Source of the DNA: an uncultured Lachnospiraceae bacterium
GTDB taxonomy: Bacteria > Bacillota > Clostridia > Lachnospirales > Lachnospiraceae
Reading direction: 5' to 3'
Length of the DNA stretch: 64,000 nt
NCBI GenBank assembly: GCA_902765725.1
Contig: CACXAT010000001.1
Span: 62,001-126,000, forward strand
This document shows positions 35,481 through 43,166 of this stretch, piece by piece. The translations under genes and the position numbers were made by a program. The notes under the pieces were generated by a model that made no database searches, was not told where the DNA came from, and was given only the letters and a program-made list of their open reading frames with translations. Position 1 is the stretch's first letter; the number at the start of each line of letters is the position of its first letter.

Positions 35481-37445
35481 TCACCCTGCCAGCGCCGCCT
35501 GCCCACGCAGGTTCTGGGCCAGTTCCAGTCCGACTGCATGTCCGTCCTTATAGGTCACCCGGAACAGCTGCCCGTCAGACATCTGGTCTTTTGCAACATT
35601 GACTACAAACACCTGCTGCAGAGAATTCTCCAAGAAGTCATCTGTCTTGTAGACCCACAGGTATGTATAGCCGCCCTGCTCCAGCAGGATCGGCAGTTCG
35701 AACACGGTCGGATAGGACTCTTCCGTCTCCCGGATCTCACATCCGCCCTGGATAAAACGCCAGGGTTCAAGTATGAAGTTGCTGACCTGATCCATCAGAT
35801 AGCAGAATGCCGTATTCTGCGGCATCTCGTTTCCGTCCTTCTGATTGATGAAGAATACCCGGTCCTCCGGTCCGATCAGCGAACCAATCCGGACAGCCTC
35901 CTGCCTGGTCTCGATGATGTCCTCGCTGCGCGCAACCTGATACTCATTAAATGCGGTCGCGTTGGCGATGAACCGGTCATTCCAGCCGGTGATGAAAAAC
36001 AGAAGCAGGGCCAGGGCCGAAAACAGGCGGATAGCCTTCACAGACTGTGCCTTTTCCTCTCTCTGGATCCACCGGGACAGGCAGAGAATAAACAGGAACA
36101 TGACCAGGATGCTCATATACCGCTTGGAGCTCTTTGCCTCTGCGGCCTCTCCGTAGGTAAACATCGTGATATACGAGATGGCAAGGGCTGCCATATATCC
36201 CATGGATGAGAGGACCATATACCAGCTGCGGATCCTGAGTCCCTCCTTCTCCCGGCCAAGCCACGCATCCGCAGCCTGCCAGATCACCAGAAAAACAAGA
36301 AACGCGAATGTATAGATCTTCAGATCAGACTTTCCATGCAGCGCCGTTCCGAGAAAAGCATTGCCCAGAGCGCCTGCCAGACGTACGATCTTCGATACGG
36401 AGAATCCGGAGCCTTCCAACATGATCCTCACGGATTCCGGAAGCAGACCCATGAATCTCCCGCGGGCAAGCAGCAGCAGTCCGGCGCCGGCCACTCCGGC
36501 CCCGGTCAGAAACAGGAGAAATGTCCCGCCGTTAACATACAACGTTCTCTTCTTTCCATGGTCCCTGTCGGAAACACATTTTTCTGCTTCATATTCGAAG
36601 AACAGGAACAGCAGGACCAGCAGCCCCATCAGAAGGCCGACCATCTGCTTGTAGAAGGCCAGCGTCACAAGTCCGGCCGCAAGCACCAGAAGATTGGTCC
36701 TCTTCCTTGTGCGGTCACGGGCAATCCACCATCCCGCAAGAGCGCCCGCCCAGGCAATGCAGGGAAGATCGACATAAAGGCTCTTATAGGGGCGCAGATA
36801 GAGGGAATAAAGAGACGCAAAAAGGATCGTGCTGTACAGCACAACCTTTCTCCAGTCTCTTTTTTTCAAGGCAGACATGGGAAGCAGAAAACCAATCCAG
36901 TTCAGAAGAAATGCGGACGCATACATGACCTGCTCGCTGCTGCCTGCAAACTTCAGGAAAAACAGTTCGAAAAAAGTGGCCGCATAGGGCTGGTAGGGTA
37001 TGATGAAAGAAGACCAGTCGATCAGCTGGTTTCTCTCTGCCATGGTGCGAAGCACCGGTCCGTACCAGTGAAGCTCATCCGGATTCTGAAGAAATGCCCC
37101 TTTAAAGAGGATCATTCCGTACAGCAGCGCAAACACAAGTATGCAGACTGCCGGCAGTGAATAATCATCCGCGCAAGGCACGCTGCCGCCTTTTCTCCCG
37201 GCAGTGCGCGTTCTCAGGAACAGGACCACCTGCAGTATACAGCCCAGGCCTCCAAGGCCGATCAGCAGGAAAAAGCCCGGCGTAAAACTGCCGGCTGCCC
37301 TGCCGCCTGCGTACAGTACAAGCATAATCACGGATACAGCCAGAAAGAACCCTTCCCCCAGATTTGTGCGGACTACTATTTTAATCAGCAGCGCCAGTCC
37401 GGTCAGGACCAGGAAAGCAACTGGCAGCATCAGTAATGATTGCAT
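35481..37445 (-). CDS. polytopic membrane protein, probable GT-C-type glycosyltransferase
   Basis: A 654-residue protein with about a dozen membrane helices and a C-terminal extracytoplasmic part from ~490. The first large outer loop contains NPDELHWYGPVL near residue 135, the acidic pair expected in GT-C enzymes of the ArnT/PMT type that use lipid-linked sugars. The C-terminal soluble part has YQVARSEDIIETRQEAVRIG, also seen in such proteins. It could add a side sugar to the exported polymer or act as a polymerase; neither is proven. AGGAG eight bases before the ATG. It stands between the SGNH/Ig gene and the cytidylyltransferase. Confidence 0.65.
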   Translation of the reverse strand: MQSLLMLPVAFLVLTGLALLIKIVVRTNLGEGFFLAVSVIMLVLYAGGRAAGSFTPGFFLLIGLGGLGCILQVVLFLRTRTAGRKGGSVPCADDYSLPAVCILVFALLYGMILFKGAFLQNPDELHWYGPVLRTMAERNQLIDWSSFIIPYQPYAATFFELFFLKFAGSSEQVMYASAFLLNWIGFLLPMSALKKRDWRKVVLYSTILFASLYSLYLRPYKSLYVDLPCIAWAGALAGWWIARDRTRKRTNLLVLAAGLVTLAFYKQMVGLLMGLLVLLFLFFEYEAEKCVSDRDHGKKRTLYVNGGTFLLFLTGAGVAGAGLLLLARGRFMGLLPESVRIMLEGSGFSVSKIVRLAGALGNAFLGTALHGKSDLKIYTFAFLVFLVIWQAADAWLGREKEGLRIRSWYMVLSSMGYMAALAISYITMFTYGEAAEAKSSKRYMSILVMFLFILCLSRWIQREEKAQSVKAIRLFSALALLLFFITGWNDRFIANATAFNEYQVARSEDIIETRQEAVRIGSLIGPEDRVFFINQKDGNEMPQNTAFCYLMDQVSNFILEPWRFIQGGCEIRETEESYPTVFELPILLEQGGYTYLWVYKTDDFLENSLQQVFVVNVAKDQMSDGQLFRVTYKDGHAVGLELAQNLRGQAALAG

Positions 37446-37462
37446 ATTTGGTTCTCCTACAG

Positions 37463-38605
37463 TTATTTCAGTTTCTTCTTTACTGCCGACGCCACCTTCT
37501 TTTTCCAGATCGCATAACCCTTTGCACTGGGATGAAGCCGGTCTGACAGGAACAGGGACGGATCCGGTGTTCCGTCCGCTCTGGACGAAGCAGACACGAT
37601 ATCAATGTAATACAGATTCTTTTTCCTGGCGCAGTGCTTCCTGACCAGGGAATTGGACACCCTGATCTTTTCCCAGGCACCCGTCCTGGACCAGCAGGGA
37701 TTGATCGATACGTAGAAGATCGGTACTTTCTTCAGCTTCTTGGATATTTTATTCAGAAGGCGGATCGTATTGGCTGCATTCTGCTCCCCGGAGATCCATG
37801 CTCCGTGCCCCAGATCATTGGAGCCCACATACAGGACGACCGCTGCAGGTTTATAGCGGGTGATCAGCTTCGGATACCAGACCAGCCAGTCCTCCACCGT
37901 ACTTCCGGCGATCGCCGTATTGACCACCTCATAGGGTGAGAATGCCTGTGCAGCGCTGTCCCAGAAATCCATCGAAGAACTGCCGGCCAGCAGAATCTTC
38001 CCTTTATTCTGCTTTGTGGCAGGATAGGCCGCCGATAACAGCTCCGGTGAGATATCCGTCACCTTGATCGTGCACCGAACAGAGATGTTTCTCCAGCGGG
38101 CAGTGATCACGGTCGTTCCGGGCGTTTTTGCCTGCACGATCCCGTTACTGACTGATGCGACCTTCGGCTTTGATGAAGACCATACTGCATTCTTCGCTTT
38201 TTTAAAGTTCAGTTCCAGCTCATGCTGTCTTCCGCGCACCATCGCACTGACCGGATTGGTGAATGCCAGAGCTTTCACCCGGATCTTACAGGAGTATACA
38301 GCATTCCCGACGACTGCCTGGATCCTGCAGGTACCGGCAGTCAGGGCTCTTACCTTTCCGCCTGAGGTGACAGAGGCAACCTTGGCATTGGTACTGCTCC
38401 ACACAGCTGTGCCTGAGGCTGATACTTTCAGTTTTTTTGTCTGTCCCTGGTACAGGACCACCGTCTTTTTCGACAGCTGCGCTGCCGAAGCTGCAGATCT
38501 TCCTCCCGGAAGCAGCATTGTCAGGAACAGCAGAATAAGCAGAGACAGCATAACTCTCCTGCCTCTGCCAAAAACAGATCCACTTCTTACCTTCTCATTC
38601 GTCAT
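37463..38605 (-). CDS. secreted SGNH-hydrolase with two Ig-like domains, module B
   Basis: A 380-residue exported protein. Signal peptide 1-42, then two Ig-like (Big_2) repeats marked by VWSSTNAKVASVTSGGKV and VWSSSKPKVASVSNGIVQ at about 65 and 145. The SGNH domain has LLAGSSSMDFWD (nucleophile), AIAGSTVEDW, LYVGSNDLGHG and DRLHPSAKGY (Asp-His), the full set of four blocks. Likely an extracytoplasmic esterase or acyl transferase. The ATG at 38605 has GGAGAG about eight bases upstream. The analogous module A protein (12190-13428) has a single Ig-like domain and a glycine-rich tail. Confidence 0.82.
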   Translation of the reverse strand: MTNEKVRSGSVFGRGRRVMLSLLILLFLTMLLPGGRSAASAAQLSKKTVVLYQGQTKKLKVSASGTAVWSSTNAKVASVTSGGKVRALTAGTCRIQAVVGNAVYSCKIRVKALAFTNPVSAMVRGRQHELELNFKKAKNAVWSSSKPKVASVSNGIVQAKTPGTTVITARWRNISVRCTIKVTDISPELLSAAYPATKQNKGKILLAGSSSMDFWDSAAQAFSPYEVVNTAIAGSTVEDWLVWYPKLITRYKPAAVVLYVGSNDLGHGAWISGEQNAANTIRLLNKISKKLKKVPIFYVSINPCWSRTGAWEKIRVSNSLVRKHCARKKNLYYIDIVSASSRADGTPDPSLFLSDRLHPSAKGYAIWKKKVASAVKKKLK

Positions 38606-38654
38606 GACGCATACTCTCCCCATCAACCCCTGTTTTACGGGAACCCTCTGCTAC

Positions 38655-38684
38655 ATTATATGAAAAATCTTTTTCACTTTGCAA
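38655..38684 (-). promoter_or_regulatory. possible internal promoter before the SGNH/Ig gene
   Basis: TTGCAA (38679-38684) and TATAAT (38655-38660) on the minus strand with an 18-base spacer, in an AT-rich 90-base gap between MBOAT and SGNH/Ig genes. Module A has a comparable candidate before its SGNH/Ig gene. Confidence 0.5.
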
Positions 38685-38696
38685 TCCATATGTTTT

Positions 38697-40280
38697 TCAG
38701 AAATTCATATATACGAATGTCGATGCGCTTGAACCGCTTCCGTAGATCCCGAAGATCATGACCGAAAGGATTGCCCCGCAGTAAAACAGCCAGCGGAATA
38801 CGACCGGCCATTTCGAGACGCTCTGACGGATATGGACTCCATTTTCCTGAAGCACACTGACACGCCAGACGATCAGAAGGGCTATGATCGCGACCACTGC
38901 GTCTTTGTAGTCCCAGCCCAGCTGAAACAGTGTCCCGTCAAACAGAACCCATGGGTTCCAGGTAAAGATCTTCCGCCCGATCCACCGGCTGGTCGCAAGA
39001 TTCCCCGGCAGTGTCAGAAGGCGCCCGACCATATAAATCCCGAACGTACGGAACCTGCGCACCTCTTTCCACCAGTGCAGATCATTAGTCAGGCCGAGCC
39101 GCTGATTCAGCTTCCTGTACACAGGAGCCATCCAGGTGGAAAAGATGATGATCCCGCCCCAGTAAAGTCCCCACACGACATAGTCAGCTCCCGTTCCATG
39201 CCACAGACCGGTCAGAAGCCATACGACAAGAAGCGGGACCGTTGTCACAGCATTTCTGGCCGCAGTGCGTCCGCCGTGATCCCGGAAGAATTTCCCGATC
39301 TTCATCACCCATCCGGAGGTGGACAGCGGCATATAAACATAGTCCTTGAACCAGGTCCCGAGGGAGATATGCCAGCGCCTCCAGAATTCCGCGGCCGATG
39401 TCGCGAAAAACGGCCTTCTGAAGTTCTCGTCCAGCTTGATCCCGAATGCCTCCGAGACTCCCAGCGCTATATCCATGCAGCCGGAAAAATCCGCATAGAG
39501 CTGGAACACAGCCCCGACCAGCGCAAACAGGAATATAAAACCTGTATAATTGAGGTAATGATCAAAAACTTCCCTGACCATGATCGACAGCCGGTCCGCG
39601 ATCACAAGCTTCTTGAAGAAGCCCCAGACCGCTCTCTGTAGTCCGAAGCAGACTCTCTCATAGTCGAACCGGTGGCCTTCATTGAGCTGAGGCGCCAGTG
39701 TCTTATGCTTCGGGATCGGCCCCTGCAGGATCTGCGGGAAATAGCAGATATACAGCAGAAGCTTCAGCGGATTCTTCTCCGCCCTGTCTTTCTTCCAGTA
39801 TACATCCGCAAGATAACCGACGGAGGCAAAGGTATAATAAGAGATCCCCAGCGGCACGATGACCGCCCAGGTGATGCCTTTTCCGCCCAGTATCTGTGAC
39901 AGAGCGATCTGTATGCGAGTTCCGATCTTGGAGTACACCAGCATTCCGAAGAGAATGAGCAGACCGACGATCAGGACCGCCAGCGCTTTTCCCTTCTGGT
40001 CTTTATGGCTCCTGCCGCTGTCAGCTGCCTCTGCCTCACCTGTGTCCTTTGGCCGCCTGCGGTCAGGAACAGGTCCTCTGAACATCGCGATCAGAAGTCC
40101 GCAGATATACGCTGTCGCTGCGGCTGCTCCGAGAAACAGCATATCCTTCCAGCCTGCTCCCTGGTAGAAGGCCAGGCTGCCTGCAAGCAGTACGTAGCAT
40201 CTGACCTTCAGCGGAACAATGAAATACAGAAGCATCAGAGCAAAAACAAATCCTATAAACTCATAAGTAACAAAGCTCAT
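38697..40280 (-). CDS. MBOAT family membrane O-acyltransferase, module B
   Basis: A 527-residue polytopic protein paralogous to 14940-16520. Landmarks are CYFPQILQGPIPKHK near 180-195, YADFSGCMDIALGVSEAFGI near 262-281, and LTGLWHGTGADYVVWGLYWG near 360 with the catalytic-type histidine. A short cytosolic loop rich in charged residues lies near 72-95. The start has AGGTGAG six bases upstream. It lies 46 bases after the DltD-like gene, so here the order is DltD-like then MBOAT, the reverse of module A. Confidence 0.9.
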   Translation of the reverse strand: MSFVTYEFIGFVFALMLLYFIVPLKVRCYVLLAGSLAFYQGAGWKDMLFLGAAAATAYICGLLIAMFRGPVPDRRRPKDTGEAEAADSGRSHKDQKGKALAVLIVGLLILFGMLVYSKIGTRIQIALSQILGGKGITWAVIVPLGISYYTFASVGYLADVYWKKDRAEKNPLKLLLYICYFPQILQGPIPKHKTLAPQLNEGHRFDYERVCFGLQRAVWGFFKKLVIADRLSIMVREVFDHYLNYTGFIFLFALVGAVFQLYADFSGCMDIALGVSEAFGIKLDENFRRPFFATSAAEFWRRWHISLGTWFKDYVYMPLSTSGWVMKIGKFFRDHGGRTAARNAVTTVPLLVVWLLTGLWHGTGADYVVWGLYWGGIIIFSTWMAPVYRKLNQRLGLTNDLHWWKEVRRFRTFGIYMVGRLLTLPGNLATSRWIGRKIFTWNPWVLFDGTLFQLGWDYKDAVVAIIALLIVWRVSVLQENGVHIRQSVSKWPVVFRWLFYCGAILSVMIFGIYGSGSSASTFVYMNF

Positions 40281-40326
40281 GAAACGCTCACCTGACTACA
40301 ATCAATCCCAACAGCAGAAACCGTCC

Positions 40327-41838
40327 TCATCCGGCATCAGCCGGGTTGGCCTCAGAATAAGTATCAAAGCACTTCGATGAGATCATCTTGCCAAGACGAT
40401 TATCAAAAACAACGATATTGAAGCCTCTTGTTCCGGGTGCGTATTCTGTTCCGTCCACAACAATAGATGCCCGGGCGCCGCCGGCCGCATCCGATCCGGC
40501 GCTCTCCACGGTGTACGTCATGGATCCGGTCTGGCCATGGACAGACACCTTCTCTGTCACCGAATGGGCCTGTTCTGTACCCTCCGGCGTACACACGCCT
40601 GCAAAGCCCTCCCGGAAGGCGGACGGACCATCCAGTCCCAGCTTCTTTAACGCTGATTTTCCTTCCTCGTCCAGCATATAATATGCTTCATCACATACCG
40701 AGACAAATATGGAGATATTCTCAGGACCATACTGGCGCAGCTTTTCCAGATATGCCTTGAAGCTGCAGTTCGGTGTAAGCGCCTGCTTTCTGGAGAGATA
40801 CTCCATATAATCCCCGTAATGAGCGCTCTGGCTCCGGAACATGCTGTCCAGCTTCTCTGAGTGTGGCTCAAAGGAATAACGCTCTGTCAGATACTCGCCA
40901 ATATAATCGGTCCATCTGGCCGCTCCTAGGACATTAAAGTGAATATAGTCACTTACCATCTGGTCTTCGGTAAACTGGAGCCTGCCGAGATTCTCATTGA
41001 TATCGATGTAGTCGATCTGAAGCTTCTCAGCCAGTTCCCGGATCTTGTCCAGCCTGGACTGATCCGAATCGATGTATGCAGTCATCAGAAGGAGGTCTGT
41101 GCCGTTCTTTTCGCACTCCTCTTTTATGAGGCGAAGTTCCTCCTCATTTTCAGGATTGATGACATCGTTTATCTCAATCGTTCCAGTGACAAGATGAAGG
41201 TTCGTCATCATGACGTTTCCGTTTATACAGTCAGCCTCCCCATATCCCCGGAAATGGGATTCATCCAGCTGTTTCCATTCATTGTGTTTATCATACAGCC
41301 TGGAAAAATATGCTTTATAATCAATATCCGCATACTTATCCCGTATCTGATCCAGGGCTTCTTTTTTCAGTGTCAGAGAACGGATCGAATCCAGCGCATA
41401 ATGGACGATTTCCTCCTCATCATCCCTTATTCGCTCCTCTAGTTCTTCATCCGTATAGAAAAGGCTTCGGGCATCCACTACGATTACCTTCGGATGCTGG
41501 TACCTCAGGACCTCCCTGATCACATAGCGGGACAGAAACAGCGGCTGCAGCGGTTCGCCGACGGAAACACCGGATATGCCGTACTGTTCATATAACTGCT
41601 GATTCGAAACATTCGCAATTACGATACTTGTCCCCGAAAAAACCACATCGTAGTCATCTCTGAACCGGTGGATCAGATCCATCCCGGTTTCTTCCGCCCA
41701 GTACAATGCATGAGGGCGTGAGAGAACTCTCGCTACCGCCAGCATCATTGCACTCAGCAGTACCAGAAACAGTACTGCCCGTATACAGTTGCCCAGCCTC
41801 TTCTTACTCATATCCGGAGTGTCATTCCTTTTGTTCAT
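40327..41838 (-). CDS. DltD-like SGNH-fold membrane-anchored protein, module B
   Basis: A 503-residue protein with one N-terminal membrane helix (~18-40) and an extracytoplasmic SGNH-like domain: VVFSGTSIVIANV near 64-76 gives the serine, and MVSDYIHFNVLGA near 295-307 the Asp-His pair. The C-terminal ~100 residues are beta-rich and end SEANPADAG. Expected to work with the MBOAT downstream in moving acyl groups to an exported glycan. It lies 17 bases after glf. The first ATG lacks a clear ribosome site; an ATG nine codons on (MSKKRLG) is equally possible. Confidence 0.75.
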   Translation of the reverse strand: MNKRNDTPDMSKKRLGNCIRAVLFLVLLSAMMLAVARVLSRPHALYWAEETGMDLIHRFRDDYDVVFSGTSIVIANVSNQQLYEQYGISGVSVGEPLQPLFLSRYVIREVLRYQHPKVIVVDARSLFYTDEELEERIRDDEEEIVHYALDSIRSLTLKKEALDQIRDKYADIDYKAYFSRLYDKHNEWKQLDESHFRGYGEADCINGNVMMTNLHLVTGTIEINDVINPENEEELRLIKEECEKNGTDLLLMTAYIDSDQSRLDKIRELAEKLQIDYIDINENLGRLQFTEDQMVSDYIHFNVLGAARWTDYIGEYLTERYSFEPHSEKLDSMFRSQSAHYGDYMEYLSRKQALTPNCSFKAYLEKLRQYGPENISIFVSVCDEAYYMLDEEGKSALKKLGLDGPSAFREGFAGVCTPEGTEQAHSVTEKVSVHGQTGSMTYTVESAGSDAAGGARASIVVDGTEYAPGTRGFNIVVFDNRLGKMISSKCFDTYSEANPADAG

Positions 41839-41855
41839 CCTGTCCGCACGCCGCT

Positions 41856-42959
41856 TCAGATGCGAGTGGCATTACGGAAAGCTTCCAGTGAAGCTTTTAT
41901 TACCTGATCCATATCATAGTATTTATACTCTCCAAGCCTTCCTCCAAAAAATACCTTTTCTTCCTGCCTGGATAAACTCTTATACTTCTCGAATAGATCA
42001 GAATTCTTTTTGTCGTTTACAGGGTAATATGGTTCATCGCCTGGTTTCCACTCACTGCTGTATTCCCTGCTGATTACCGTTTTTTCCTGATTTCCTTTTC
42101 CGAATTCAAACCATTTATGCTCAATAATCCGAGTCCATGGTGTTTCACGGTCAGTATAATTAACAGCAGCATTCCCCTGGAAATTGGGAATATCCAGAAG
42201 CTCTGTCTCAAACCGCACTGAACGATATTCAAGATATCCATACTGATAGTTATAATAAGCATCAATCGGGCCAGTATAGATTACCCGTTCAGCCAGCGCA
42301 TCCCATTTCTCCTTATCTTCCAGATAGTCAACTCCTGTCCGCACCTCTATTCCACTTAACATGTTCTCAACCATTTTTGTGTATCCGCCAACCGGAATAC
42401 CCTGATAAAGAGCATTAAAATAATTATTGTCAAAGGTAAAACGGACCGGGAGCCGCCGAATGATAAACGGAGGTAAATCCTTGCAGGAGCGTCCCCACTG
42501 CTTTTCTGTATAGCCTTTTATCAGTTTCTCATATACATCCCTTCCGACCAGGGAGATCGCCTGTTCCTCCAGGTTTTCAGGGACACCTTTGATCTCTTTA
42601 CGCTGTTCTTCAATGATTGCCATCGCCTCCTGCGGAGTAACGACATTCCACATTTTGTTAAATGTATACATGTTAAAGGGGAGAGAATACAATTCACCCT
42701 TGTAATTCGCAACCGGAGAATTCGTAAAACGGTTAAAGTCAGAGAATCTCTGTACATAAGACCAGACTTCCGCATCGTTCGTATGGAATATATGGGCACC
42801 ATAGCGATGCACCTGGATCCCCTCTATATCCTCACTGTATACATTTCCGCCTACATGCTGTCTTTTATCAATTACAAGAACACTCTTCCCCAGGTCAGCG
42901 GCTTCTCTGGCAAAAACGGCTCCATAGAGTCCCGCTCCGACAATCAGATAATCATACAT
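41856..42959 (-). CDS. glf: UDP-galactopyranose mutase
   Basis: A 367-residue flavoenzyme that converts UDP-galactopyranose to UDP-galactofuranose in the cytosol. Marks are YLIVGAGLYGAVFAREAA at 4-21, KRQHVGGNVYSED, VHRYGAHIFHTND near 51-63, KGYTEKQWGRSC, PVGGYTKMVENML, and FFGGRLGEYKYYDMDQVI near the end. It is a close relative of the mutase half of 18338-20257, so the window holds two copies. AAGGA lies eight bases before the ATG. The gene has its own AT-rich promoter region and is first of the long operon down to 26.5 kb. Confidence 0.95.
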   Translation of the reverse strand: MYDYLIVGAGLYGAVFAREAADLGKSVLVIDKRQHVGGNVYSEDIEGIQVHRYGAHIFHTNDAEVWSYVQRFSDFNRFTNSPVANYKGELYSLPFNMYTFNKMWNVVTPQEAMAIIEEQRKEIKGVPENLEEQAISLVGRDVYEKLIKGYTEKQWGRSCKDLPPFIIRRLPVRFTFDNNYFNALYQGIPVGGYTKMVENMLSGIEVRTGVDYLEDKEKWDALAERVIYTGPIDAYYNYQYGYLEYRSVRFETELLDIPNFQGNAAVNYTDRETPWTRIIEHKWFEFGKGNQEKTVISREYSSEWKPGDEPYYPVNDKKNSDLFEKYKSLSRQEEKVFFGGRLGEYKYYDMDQVIKASLEAFRNATRI

Positions 42960-42995
42960 ATATTTTTATCCTTTCTAGCCTCAATAGTAAAATTA

Positions 42996-43019
42996 CACCT
43001 GTCCGTTCTGATACAGGTG
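42996..43019 (-). terminator. stem-loop in the glf leader, possible terminator or attenuator
   Basis: CACCTGT (42996-43002) pairs with ACAGGTG (43013-43019); on the minus strand TAATTTTA follows. It lies between the 828-residue glycosyltransferase stop and glf. Since a promoter candidate lies upstream of it, the hairpin would fall within the glf leader. Confidence 0.5.
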
Positions 43020-43028
43020 GAAAGATTG

Positions 43029-43108
43029 AAATTGGCATAGATACCTTTCTTTGTATGATTGTTTCCAGTCGATTCAATTATACCGAATCACAGCATCTAT
43101 GCCATTTT
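43029..43108. repeat. inverted repeat spanning the glf promoter
   Basis: TGGCATAGAT (43033-43042) and ATCTATGCCA (43095-43104) are perfect 10-bp inverted arms, extended by AAA/TTT after one mismatch. The right arm overlaps the -35 box and the left arm lies downstream of the transcription start, a layout suited to an operator with DNA looping or a paired regulator site. Confidence 0.65.
43077..43105 (-). promoter_or_regulatory. promoter of glf and the downstream operon
   Basis: ATGGCA (43100-43105) and a perfect TATAAT (43077-43082) on the minus strand with a 17-base spacer. It gives a leader of about 110 bases. The sequence just after the -35, CATAGATG, is also found at the mnaA promoter (50143-50172). 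Confidence 0.6.
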
Positions 43109-43166
43109 AATCGCCTACACTATGGAGTTTTCAAATTTCAATACAGAGTCTGGATGAAAGGCATTT

